From Sclerurus mexicanus (lineage: Eukaryota > Chordata > Aves > Passeriformes > Furnariidae), in NCBI GenBank assembly GCA_013396755.1, contig VWZF01003927.1:910792-974791 (forward strand): 64,000 nt of DNA, read 5' to 3'. The translations under genes were made by a program, and so were the position numbers. Each line of letters starts with the position of its first letter. The first letter of the stretch is position 1. The notes below the pieces were generated by a model. That model was given only the letters and a program-made list of their open reading frames with translations. It was not told the DNA's origin and did not search any database. This document shows, in pieces, positions 31,118 through 42,800 of this stretch.

Positions 31118-33957
31118 TGTTCTCAAATGTTTTCCTCAGAACTGCCTTTTCAGTCAGTGTGTTCAATGGGAAACCCATGTAGCTTCAGTGAGTTGCACAG
31201 CACATTTTGGAGAGTCTGATGAGCTGTTTGTAATTTGATAGCTTACATATAGATCTGGGGAGGGTAAATTGCAATTCATGTAACAGACTTCCATGCAGCT
31301 AAGCTAAACATGCCTAGAATGATGAGCTGAAGTCACTTTTTCAGGCAATCCAGGCTACTAATACTAGTTTATATATGTGCTTGTGTGTATTTACAATTAT
31401 GTAAATCCAAATAAGTATGGGAAAAGATGAAAGCCATGGATGGAGAAGTCCATCCATGCTGGGCTGCCAGGGGATGCTAAGGGATAATTCAGAGGAAGCT
31501 ACACTGATCATCTCATAGGACATCCTGTATTCTGTGGCTTATCACACTGGATCTGTTGGATCCTGAGCACCCTGTCAAACTTGAGACTTAGGGCCCCTGA
31601 GTCCATTGAGACTATTATTGAAAAAGTCAGGTTGAAATGAAATTTCCACATGCCTCAAAATATAGTCCTAAACCAGTGTAGAGCAGATATCCTCTGGGCT
31701 TTTTGCATTGTAAGTTCTCATTCTCACATCAACATTTTTATCCTTTTCTACTTCTGTGTGCATATAACTCCACTTTCCAAGTCCAAGATAAAAACCTTTC
31801 ATTTGAGAATTACTGCATTTTTTTTGTTAACACAAAATCAAGAGTAAATCCTGTCTACACATTGCAACTGTATCATAAACAACACCCTACTCCCACTGCA
31901 TCTGCAATTCAGATGAATCATTAGGAGGAAAGTCTTATTAATAGTAGAAAATGTCTTTTCATTTCTAAATTCTCACTGAAAGCTGATCTGGCTTGCAGGA
32001 ATGCCTGTGGGCAAATGCACTAATTCCTCCATAAGTATGTTTCAGGATACAAAACAGCTGTTTGTGGGATTATTCTTTAGATCTAACTTCTTTCTCCCAT
32101 TTTTTGTTTTACACCCTGTGGAATAGGGTATCAAACATATTTCAGTGCATCAGAATCTAGAATGGCTGTTTGCCATAGATAATACCAATTTACTTCCTCC
32201 TTTGTGGGGGTGCCCAGCACTGTTGGTGCCCCAGAGCTGCTTGGTTGTACCCTGTGCTTGTGAACTCAGTGTGGATCGCTCAGACTGAGCTTCAGTGTGT
32301 TGAGGGAGTCAGCTTTTGCTGCTCAGCATCCCTTTCCTAACGGGACCTTTGCTGTTCTTATACCCTCAGTAAATAGCTATTCTGTTTAATTCTGCTGAGG
32401 CCAGAAGAAAAGACAGATTTAACACATCCTGGATATACTTCAATGGGAGCTGAAGTCCTGAATTGGTCATATGGGATCTGTGTCTGCAGGTCCCTGGTGT
32501 TCAATCTAGGTCTCAGCTGAGCTATCTCTCAAAAGCTCTCGTGTCTTGTCTACAACAGAAGTGAAAACTATACCAACAGCCCACCGAAACCTGGCTTCCT
32601 CTAAATCATTCCTTATACTGTTCTGGTAGCCCTGCAGTGGGGAAAACAAGATAGAAGAGGTTTTTAGTTCCCATTTCTAGGTAATTTCCAGCCCGCTTTT
32701 GAACTTCTCTCCTAAATGCAGATGTCTGAAGTGCCAAGTGTCTGTGCTGTTACTTCTCTTGCAGTGTCTGAAATGGGTCATAGGCAGGGCCAGTTCTTTG
32801 GTGATTGTGTGCCCTCCTGCCAATCTCCATGGCAGTGCAGAAGGTACTTTGGACAGAAGAGGGACATATTCTACTCTCTTATATTGTAATTATTTTCTCC
32901 CTGATATCATAATTATTTTAATTTTTCTTTACTGCTTACCTTAATCTAAACTAAAAATCACCTTGCACGGTTCTCAGATTACAAAACAGACACAGATTTT
33001 CTGTACAAAGTTTGTTTTCCTTCTGCTACTGTAATAGGAGTCTAAAGACACTCAGTAGTGCTTTCTGGTGCACCACTGTGGCTATCCATTTGCAGAGACA
33101 ACTTTCTTCTCCAGTTACTGCAATTTTATGGATTAGATGTTATTAAAAGCCCTTGTGCTGTTTTACCTGTGCCCCTTCTCTTATGAGAATAAACTACTTC
33201 AGTATAGTTAATATTGTATTGGAGAAGTTTGCAAGCAGCATGGAGAGGACTACAGTGCTTCACATGTGCTAATACAGTTAAAAAGATGTGGTGTGCCTGC
33301 ATACACAATCTTTTACCATAAAGTTCACTTGCCTGTAGGAATGTAGCAAAAGAAGTAGCAGAAAGTAGCAGCAGTGACCCACCCTTTAAAGGAAGCAGAG
33401 ATTGCTTTGATATTCTTTCACTATCAGCACATTGGGACAAGCCCTTGTCCAGTACCTGATCATCTTACAGCACTTCTCCCTCTTTGGCAGGACAGCTGCT
33501 GCAGGGCCTTTCCAAGTATTCCTGCTGTCTTACATGGGTGGTGAAAAACCAAAGTTAAACAGTATTCTGGGCCAGCTCAAGCTGCTCTCAACTGCTAAGA
33601 TTCAGGATAAAGAAGTTCGCTGTTAAATCACGAGTTCCCTTCACGCTTTCACAGCCTCCCTCCTTTGATCATTTCAAGTGATCTGAACAACAGAAATGTT
33701 CTGTAACATGGGAGATTTCACATTCTGCTCAAGTCAGCCAAAGACATAAAATTTCTCTCATCGGTGTGAGTGTCTGTAATGCAGAGTATATGCAGGACAG
33801 TCTTCTCCTGCTAAGACTTTGATTCTGGGTAACGTTTCATCCAGTGTCAGCAGGAGTCTTTTCAGAGCACTTCGGTCGTCAACCTTTCCTATTTCTAAAG
33901 AGAGAGATCCAATGAAATATTAGTGAGATCTTTGCTACTTCTGGGCAGTGTTTACGT
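31118..33957. other. Intergenic region between SOX30 and ADAM19, part 1
   Basis: AT-rich unique sequence. No exon, RNA gene or mobile element recognised. Confidence 0.45.
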
Positions 33958-34484
33958 GAGTACCAGTAAGCAGGAGTAGTGTGTATGGTTAGGGTTAGGG
34001 TTATGGTAAAGGCTAGGGGTAGGTTTCAGCTTATGATTACTGTTAGGGCTAGGGGTAATATGTCATTGTACTAATTAAGGGTAGTGGTTATTAGCAGTAG
34101 TGCTAATTACGAGCATTGGTTATTGGGGTAGCAGTAAGCAGGGGTAGTGGGTATGGTTAGCGTTAGGGTTATGGTAATAGCTACAGTTAGGTTTCGCATT
34201 ATGGTTAGTGTTAGGGCTAGGAATAATAAGTGGTTCTACTAAGTAGTGGTAGTGGCTATTAGCAGCAGTGGTAATTAGGGCCAGTGGTTATTGCAGTAGT
34301 GCTAAATAGGCATAGGAGGTATAGTTACGGTTAGGATAATGCTAAAGGCTAGGGTTAGGTTCCGGGTTCTGGTTGGCGTTAGGGCCAGGGGTAATGTGCG
34401 GTTGCGTTGCTTCCTGGTAGTGGTTCTTAGCAGCGCTGGTAATTAGGGGGAGCGGTTATTAAGGTGGTGGCAAGGGGGGCCAAC
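33958..34484 (+). repeat. 168-bp satellite built from TTAGGG-like hexamers
   Basis: Three units with an exact 168-bp period: the block 'gtatggttagggttagggtt' at 33983 returns in diverged form at 34151 and 34319. A partial unit precedes them. Within each unit the sequence is dominated by degenerate telomere hexamers (ttaggg, ctaggg, ttatgg, ttagcg). 168 is 28 times 6, in keeping with a decayed telomeric array amplified as a higher-order unit. The array ends at the N at 34485. Confidence 0.85.
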
Positions 34485-34485
34485 N
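34485..34485. other. Assembly gap (single N)
   Basis: The gap directly follows the telomere-like satellite and non-repetitive sequence follows it. The array is probably collapsed and longer in the genome. Confidence 0.9.
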
Positions 34486-36226
34486 TTTGAGTATGCTTTC
34501 ATTTCTCACACAACAGACCATTTTGCATTACAATTCAGCCACTCATTCACCTGATTTCTGCCGTCCACTCCAAAAACACCTGAGATCACAAGTTGTCAGG
34601 TACCCTGTTGCCAGGTACACCAACACTGCCAGTGAACTGAGGGTTAATAGTAATTTCACTGACACAGATGCTTAGAGAATTAGATCCTGGAAGGACCATG
34701 GGAATCAACAGTACTTACCAACCACTAAATTAAACTGTTTATTACCTCCTTGCACAGGCTCTAATTTATGCCATTCTCTGCAGGGTAGCATATAAAGGAA
34801 TATCAGCTCTGAAGCTGCCTGGGATTCAGCATTAGTAAAGCAGCTACAGTATCACTGATTCCAAGAGAATGGCTCTGTTTCACTCAGTGGATGACCTCAG
34901 CAGCTTTCCTGAATTGAACGTGGACCTAGTCAACATATTCCAGCACACATTCCCATCCACACATGTCAACAGAGTTGCCTGACCAGATTCACTGACTTTA
35001 CTTCGGTTTAAATACTGGAATGCATGAGTACATCAAGAAAGAACTTGGACCCTCCATAGCCAACTCTTTTCAATTTTCCTGGTTCCTCAGAGAACCTTAA
35101 AAATTCTGAAGACCATAAAGACAAATATTATAACATTACAGAAGCAAAACTGCACTAGCTACTAAAACAACCTTAATAAGACACAATCAGCAGTATAAAC
35201 AAGAGAGAATATAGTAAGGCTGCCCCTTCCAAATGCTACAGTAGAAGAGGCCAGTCTAAAACATGCAATCCTGGCAATGCCAGAGCTATGAAGGGACATT
35301 GGAAGGCTCATCAGAAAAGAATATCATTAAATTATGGCCTTCACCAGGTGACTGAATGATGGTACACCGCTGATCAGTTCCAAAAGACAGCTCTTCCCTT
35401 TGTGACCCAGGTAGGGATCAGAAAAATAAAAGGGAATTCACATACAACACAATATCCATTCCCTGTGATGCAGATGATGTGATGTGTACAGTCTCTTCTA
35501 GCACATTAGTGTGCCCACCCTGCTTCTTTCTTGCCTCGTTTGACTGGAGGAGAAAGAGTTCATTGGCATCATCCAAGTCTTCACGACAACCTTTTGAACC
35601 AACTTATCATGGGAAAAACAGCTGCAGTCCAATCCTCTCTAATATTTATGTCAGGCTGACTGCAGGAATAAGGGATTGATTGCATGCAGGTCCTGTTTTG
35701 GATATTAACTTCCCAGCCATAGAGAGCAGAGACATTTTAATTTAAAGAAGAGCTTAGCTTTTAGGACACAAAATAGTAGCTTCCAGAAGAAAAAGGAAAG
35801 AAAGAAGGAAAGGAATACAGAAAGAAAGCAAGAAGGAAAGAAAGAAGGAAAGAAATAAAGAAGGAAAGAAAAGGGAAAAAACGACGTTGCCAAGCCTGTG
35901 CTATGTCCCAGCTTGATCTTTGGGTCTAGTGCTGAAAGCCAACACCTGAGCAAATGCTGGAATCCCAGTAGCCACATGAATCCAGATAAGTCACTTAATC
36001 ATGCTGTGCTTCCATCTTCTCATAGGAATAATGCACAGCTGCTTCACTGGGCTAATGCAAAGCTGATTTCATTATCATTCAGAAACTGCTTTCTGCTCAG
36101 CAGAGGAAAGTATTAGGGAAATGCTAAGAATCTCTACTGCTGGGCTTCTCTTCTGAACGAGCTCTTTTCATAAGTTATGTCCTACCAAGCATGTAAAAAT
36201 TTCTTAGAACCTTTTTAATCAAGAAA
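34486..36226. other. Intergenic sequence between two gaps
   Basis: About 1.7 kb, AT-rich, bounded by N on both sides. It contains a GGAA/GAAA microsatellite at about 35788-35881. No gene is visible. Its placement relies on scaffolding across both gaps. Confidence 0.4.
35788..35881. repeat. GGAA/GAAA purine microsatellite
   Basis: About 94 bp of GAAA, GGAA and GAAG units on the plus strand. The reverse strand reads as a chance Phe/Ser/Leu-rich frame. Confidence 0.9.
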
Positions 36227-36227
36227 N
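36227..36227. other. Assembly gap (single N)
   Basis: Single N within AT-rich intergenic DNA, 400 bp before an orphan CpG island. No coding sequence is interrupted. Confidence 0.85.
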
Positions 36228-36629
36228 TCACGCCTGCCTAAAAAAAGCAACATTAGTCCCTGATTTTGAAAAATGGCATTTGTCGACAGGAAGGCATCAC
36301 CTCTGTTTTTCTACTACCTTAAAGCACTTGGACCACTGGTTAGCTTCAGGGCTGAGCTAATGTCAAGTCTGGTCTCAGCTTTTCCATCTTCTCTTCCAAA
36401 TGTTTTTTCGCTGGTGTAGGTGCAGACTTCAGGGCCAGGTAACTGCTCACCCAGTCTAAAAGTGCTTATACAGAGTATTTTTGAAGAAAGCTCCAAGGAA
36501 CTGGCCTGGACTTCTGTAATACAGTTCCCAGTGTTACTGTTCAGCCTCACCACCAAAAAGCTGGAGACATTTGCTCTGGTTGTGGTGTCACTTTTAAGTA
36601 CAAGAATTTTAAAAGCATTTTACCTGGAC

Positions 36630-36875
36630 AGGACGGACAAAGCAAGGGGCACACCGAGCCCCGACCCGTCCCGGTGGCTCACCAGAGCGGTCCCGGGGCG
36701 GTTCTCCGGTCCGGGGCGGTCCCGGGGCGGTCCCGCCACCTCCCCGGCCGCGTTTCTGTGCGCCGAGACTCGGAGGATGCTCCGCCGTCCGTGCGCTCCC
36801 TCCGCCGCGCACTGACAATCACAACCCGGCCGGGCCGTCCGCGCTCACAGCGCGGGCAGCGGCCAGGTCGTTCTC
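36630..36875. promoter_or_regulatory. Orphan CpG island upstream of ADAM19
   Basis: A sharp block of very high CpG in AT-rich surroundings, with repeats of 'cggtcccggggcggt' near 36690-36735. It lies 2.9 kb upstream of ADAM19 exon 1. No coding exon is recognised. It may be an alternative or antisense promoter, or the 5' end of a non-coding RNA. Confidence 0.45.
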
Positions 36876-39480
36876 TGCATAAGTCTGTTTCTTGAACAGG
36901 AATTCTCCTCCCTAGGCTTATTTATTTCCTTCTCAGTGGCTAACTCCTAATTTACTATGAACCTAATGGGAGAATCCTCCTCTTCTGCTCTTCAGCTAAC
37001 AACAACAGTGTTAAATCATCTTGCAAACAGTCGAGCAAGTGCAGAACCCCCACTGCAAAAGCTTTGTCATCAGCTTTGCCCTGGGGAGGCTGAAACACCT
37101 CAGTGTGGAGCCCAGCGAAGGAACCTTGCTCTGGGTGGTGCACGGAGGCTGCTGCAAATAGATATGTCCATGCTTTGATCACAGGGGATGTAACAGATGA
37201 GGGAACAGAGCACAGACTCGAAATTCCCAGCTGATGTTTTTAATCAGGCAGTTTGGATCCTGGAGGAAATGAGCCTGGGCCTGTAAAATTCCTAGATAAC
37301 CAGAAGCCTGACCTTCCTTTGTGAATCAGGCAAATGTCCCCCTGACTTCTCTAAGAGCTTTTTGAAGTGATGGGCACAGGCAGGATCTGACTCATCCTGT
37401 GCCAGAAGCAGGTACCATTACAGCATCTGAGCACTGTTAGTAAGGCTGAAATATCCTGACTCTTTCCATGCAACTGTGTCTCAGTAATGTAAGTGGTATA
37501 TCATATACATATATATATATATATATTAACCTATATATAACAACTGCACAGCCTGCAGTTGTATTTTTATAGAGGGAGTTTCTGGCGATTGCAAATTAAG
37601 ACATCAATTCTCATATTACCAAGATCCGAAGATAAAAATATCACTATATAACAAATGCAAATATTGCACATATTTTATTTTTATGGCACTTGAATGCTGA
37701 AAAAAAATCACATGCAGACAGTTGTCGGCCTAAGTATTTTAGCTATTTTAGCAATCTTAAAATAAGGCTCCCTTTATTGCATTTTATACTTTTTTTTGAG
37801 CTGACCTTCTCTTAGAGAAACACATGGAGCAGTCCTTGTGAAGATTTGTTGTACTGAGAAGACTTGTGACAGTCTTTCAGTACAAACATATATTCCTCAT
37901 CAAAGTGGGGTTTTTTTTCCTTTGAGTAGACAGAAATTTTATGCAAGGATGAAAGCAGAGTAGCTAAAATTGTGTCTAAATTTGGCTTGCATTTCCACAA
38001 TAGTGGCATTGTTTTCATCTATATGATAGGCAGCTATAAATAAGTGGGGGAATTCACAGAAAATAATCAAGGTTTCCCTTCAAGATATTCCATATGCTTA
38101 GACAAGAGCTGAAATTTGGTCCCTGGATTTTTGCTCTGGGAAACAACATGATTTAGTTGTGTCATGAAAAACTGTGACTTCTCTGTGGGTCAGATAAAAT
38201 GTCATTTGTAGCCCACTCAGCCTGATCTTTCTCTCTAAGTGTCCTCACGATGCCCTGGCTTTCCTCTTCCAGGTTGATATCAGGAATAAACTGACCTTCA
38301 CAAGACCACAGAGGCTCACTGTGTGAAGTGCTGGGGGAGAAATGGGACACTGAGAATCATAAACCAAAAGGGTATCTGAAAATGGAAACAGTCACGTTTC
38401 CTTTGGGCAACAATGGCAGGAGCCAGCAAAGACCTTCAGTAAAAGAGATATCAGTGTTTTCAATAGCATGAATAATACTCTGGACAAGAGAGGAAATAAT
38501 TACTATTATCTAGCAACCTTTTATTCTAAAGGGAGTACTAATTTCCTATCAGGCTGATTTACCAGTACACTCTGAAACAGAGCCAGGTGCAAATTCTCCC
38601 CATTTCATGTTTCCCTGGTGGTTCACCTACACAGCCACTTAAGTATAGAGATGAAGGTAAAGCACTGAATGGATAATGCAGATCAATGACTGTCTGGAAT
38701 ATGGCTAAGAGGCCTCTTCCGGCCACTCGGAGCTGACCCCATAAAAATCCATGTCAGGCCATGCTTGCAGCCTTGAGTGAGGCTGCAGTTATGCTGCCCT
38801 GGAGGCGCAGCAGAAATACACTGACACAGGGAAGGCACTTGCTTTTGTGGCCTCAGCATGTGCAAGAAGCATCTACAGCACTGTGGAGGCTGGGTGTTTG
38901 CAGCTGGTAACTTCAGCATGGGCCCACTAACTTGGACTCTCCTCTCCTGGTGTGACTGTGACCACACAGGTTAATTCAACAATGAGACACTGCAACTAGG
39001 GGTACTCCAGGTTCTCAGCTCCCTGAGAGGCAAAGGACCAGCAAAGAAGTGATGTGTGGACTTAAACCCATGGCTCAGCCCTGAAGGATGCAGGAGAAGA
39101 CAGGGAGGCCCCTTTGTGAACCTTATGGGTTTGAGTGGATATCCCTGAAGGGCAGCACAGGGAATATGAGCTATGGATGTTCCTAAGCCCTTCTCAAGTC
39201 CGGCCCTTCCATCTTCCATAAGGGGACAGAAGCAGTAAACACGTTTTTGCCTCTGCCCTTTTATACAGGCACATAAAAATCTAGCCTGTATCCCTTCAAC
39301 TGTCCAGGGGTAATGCATTTTCCAGGAGTTGAGGGATTTAGGATGTCTCAGGAACAATGGGATCAGCTACGCATGGTTTGTTGATTACACATAAATAGAG
39401 CAACTAAATAAACAAACAACTAAAGCCACAGCACAGCTCGTCTGGAAGCCTCTTGAGCTAGCTTTTGGATTTTCGTGCTG
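36876..39480. other. Intergenic region upstream of ADAM19
   Basis: No gene. It contains an (AT)n tract at about 37508-37527 and otherwise AT-rich unique DNA. Confidence 0.45.
37508..37527. repeat. (AT)n microsatellite
   Basis: A short run of AT dinucleotides flanked by further TATA-rich sequence. Confidence 0.85.
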
Positions 39481-39757
39481 GCTAAAGAGCCGGAGGGGAG
39501 GTTCTGCAGGGAGATGCTCAGGCTTCCCCTTGTCCCGCGGTCCCCGGCGGGGACACAGCCGAGCCCCACAGCCCCGCGGGGCACGGCAGACCCCTGCAGC
39601 ACCCAGAGAGCACCCCCGAGGTGCTGTCCGGGATGGGCTGGGAGGAGAGGAGGCGGGGGGCTGCGGGGCGGCTGCTGTCCGGCGGTGGGAGGGGATAGCG
39701 GCGCCGGGCGGGTTTATAGGCGGGCGGCGGCAGCGGAGCCGGTCCCTGCCCGGAGCC
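39481..39757 (+). promoter_or_regulatory. ADAM19: ADAM19 CpG promoter and 5' UTR
   Basis: CpG-rich sequence that continues into exon 1 and intron 1. A TATA-like tttatagg lies at 39713-39720, about 40 bp before the ATG, between GC boxes (gggcggg, ggcggg). If it is used, the 5' UTR would be very short, so a CpG-type start further upstream is just as likely. Confidence 0.5.
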
Positions 39758-39818
39758 ATGCGGGGCCGGGGGCTGCTCTGCGGCATCGCCCTCTCGCTGC
39801 TGCTGCAGCCACCGCGCC
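39758..39818 (+). CDS. ADAM19: ADAM19 exon 1, signal peptide
   Basis: ATG in good context (gccATGc, G at -3), donor CGCC|GTGAGT, 61 bp. It encodes a hydrophobic signal sequence with LLLQPP at the end. Confidence 0.9.
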
Positions 39819-42800
39819 GTGAGTGCGGGGTGGCCCCGTCCTGCGCCGGTGCCTCTGGCTGCGGGAGCCCCCGGAGAGGGAGGGAGGGTGGGAGAATGAA
39901 TGGATGGATTGGGTGGGTGGGTTGGCTGGCGGATCCTCCTGCTTTTTCCTACAACCAGCACGGAGCTCCCTCTCCTCTCCCGGCCCGGCTCCGTGCTGTC
40001 CAAGCCCAGGGTGCGGAGGGCCGGGGGTGCTGAGCAGCCCCTCTTGTCTCCACAGCCGCAGCGCAGCTGCAGCCCGAGGTGGTGGTGCCGCACTGGGCAG
40101 CCCTGGGCGGCCCCGGCCGCCACAAGGTAGGTCATTTCTGTTTTGTTCTCAAACCGCCTTACCTTTACCACGGGCAGGGAAGATGTCTCGGTTAGCGCAG
40201 CATCTGGGGATGTGCATTTTGAGTTTGTTAACCTGTGACGAGCCGCGGGGATGAGCCAGGAGCTGCTGCAGCTCCTCCAGATCCCGGGAAAGGCGGGATG
40301 AGCTGGCTGGTACATCTGGGCATTGCTTTCACCATGTCCTCTTCCATGCCTTAAGGCTCCGATCTATATCTACCTGATCTGTGAAAGGGGAGGGGGCCAT
40401 ACAATCAGTGGCACTTAGAGAACAGCCGAATTAGAGGCATCTGATCTAGTAGGAGATAAGCCTGGAAATCCAGTTGTATTCATGGCTGCATCAAAAGAAC
40501 AGTGACCAGCAGGTCGAGGGAGGGGATTCTGATGCTCTGCTCTGCTGAGACCCCACTTGCATCCGGGGTCCCCAGCACAGATGACATTGACCTGTTGGAG
40601 CAAGGCCAAGGGAGGTCAATGAAAATATGCTCTAAGAGCTGGACCACCTCTCCTGTGAAGACAGGCTGAGAGAGTTGGGGTTGTTCAGCCTGGAGCAGAT
40701 TCTGGAGACCTTGTAGCATCTTCCAGTAACTAAAAGATTTACAAGACAGCCAGAGAGGGATTTTTTTACAAAGGCATGGAGTGACAGGACAAGGGGGAAT
40801 GGCTTCAGCCTGAAAGGGCAGGTTTAGATTAGGCATTAGGAAGAAATTTTTGACTATGGGGGTGGTGAGGCACTGAAACAGGTTGCCCAGGGAAGCTGTG
40901 GATGCGCCATCCCTGGAAGTGTGCAAGGCCAAGCTGGATGGCGCTCTGAGCAACCTGATCTCGTGAATGGTGTCCCTCCCAGGGCAGGGGCATTGGAACT
41001 AGAGGATCTTCAAGGTTCTTACGAGCCTTCTAACCCAAACTGTGCTGTGGTTCTATGAATCCCAGCTGTGAGGGTGCTTCACTAAAATAAAAAAAGCCAA
41101 CCAGTGGCTCAGGTGGGCTTAACTGTGTCTTGGACACTGTATGTGTCAATACAGATCACAGCCCTGCTTCTGTCACGTGGGTAGGTGAAGTGGTGTGTCA
41201 ATGGTTTCCGGCTGTTCTGAGGTCTGCTGGGGTGCCAGACTTAACATCAAACACAAACCACACTTCAGGTTCCCAGCCTTTGTGTTGTCATAATCAGAAG
41301 CTATCTAGTTGCATAATGAAAGGGGGAAATCCAGGGAGTGTTATTTATGTTGTGAACCAAAAAAAGGGAAGGCTAGAGCATTATGGGAAGATGCCATGAT
41401 TTTTCTTGAGCATTATTAATTTATTATTGAGCAGTTATTTGGGGGTTTATTATGGATCTTTTCTGTAGGCTGAGACTTAAAACTTATTGTTGTGTCATAT
41501 GATACACAAAATAATAAAAAAAGAAGCTACAGTGGCTCTTGATCTTAATTCTCTTTAAAATGCCCTTGCAGTGCTGCCTGCAAGTTTTGGGTCTGTTGTT
41601 GAGAGTGATGCAAATACATCTGGACAGTGTTTCCCCTTATACAAATTTGCTGGGTCTCAGGGGTCGTACTTGGTTTGTTTCAGGCAAGTTCCTCTTGGCT
41701 CAGAAATGAGTGTTAGTAAAGCTTATATGCAGCTGGGATATTTCAGTTACACAGCAATTGATGGACTCTGGAGCAGTGAGATTACTGAAGGAGAAGGGAA
41801 GGCAATATTAGTAATAATGATGTTGATGGAGACCCTCAGACCCTCCAGCTATGGGCAAGGCAGCTCCAAATGCTTACATGTTAGTTAGTGAAACACAGAC
41901 CTGCCCTGAGATGTACTAAGCACCTGTGGTTCAGTCAATGAAACTCAGCCCCTTGGAATTAGCCCTTGATGTATATCCTAAATGTATTAACTTGTTTTGC
42001 ATCATCTGTGTGGGCCTAATGCAAAGTCCTGGAAACTGAAGGAAGGATGAACAAAACCCAGAATATGAACAGGGAGCTGCTGAAAGGAGAAGCTGGATTT
42101 AATGAAGTGACAAGTGAGCATATCTCTGGGCTGACAGATGTATCACCAGAGAGTCCGGTTCAGTCAGTCTTGCTTTATTTTGCTTTCGAGTTGTTCTGTT
42201 CAGCAAAATTTCCTGCAACATAGATATAGAAAATACTACAGGTTAATTATCTCACCAGTTCTCATGATTTTTTTTTTCCTTTCAGCTGAATAGAGAAGTG
42301 CATTGTTATCAAATGAGTTATTTCTGCTCTGGGAAATTTTTTTCATCCTCAGAGTCAGAAATCTTGAGCTGACCTTAGGTGTAGTGGCCCTACTTTGAGG
42401 GAGGTAAAACTGGAGACCTCAGAGGCCCTTCTAGTTGGTCCTCTAGAAAGCATATTCTATGCTTTCAATCTCTTGAATGACTTTTTAAAAAGGTTAGTTT
42501 TAGTGTATGCATTTGCTATTGCACTAAGACATTGGGGTCCATTCTGTTAACACAAGCGGGCCTTAGGGAGCTGACTGTTCTGCATCCTCCTTTGGAGCTG
42601 CAGGCAGATTGCAAACCAGGGCTGTGGCGTGTGCCTGAACACTCTAGAAAGTTGCTGTCATGGTTTCCAGTCCCTTGGCAGCCTAGGACTAAACAACAGC
42701 CGCTGTGAAATACTGTCTGTACAATGGCTAGAGCCTAAAGGCATCCAAGGGACCCTTTACTGGCTTTTTCTGTGAATAAAGGAACTATGTGAAAATCTGT

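Noticed and set aside
35705..35977. 90-codon minus-strand frame rich in Phe, Ser and Leu
   Set aside because: Translation of the GGAA/GAAA microsatellite.
39518..40315. 265-codon minus-strand frame over the ADAM19 promoter
   Set aside because: GC-rich antisense shadow of the ADAM19 CpG island, with no domain.
40480..40953. 157-codon minus-strand frame in ADAM19 intron 2
   Set aside because: It is the antisense of the CR1 copy at 40530-41059.
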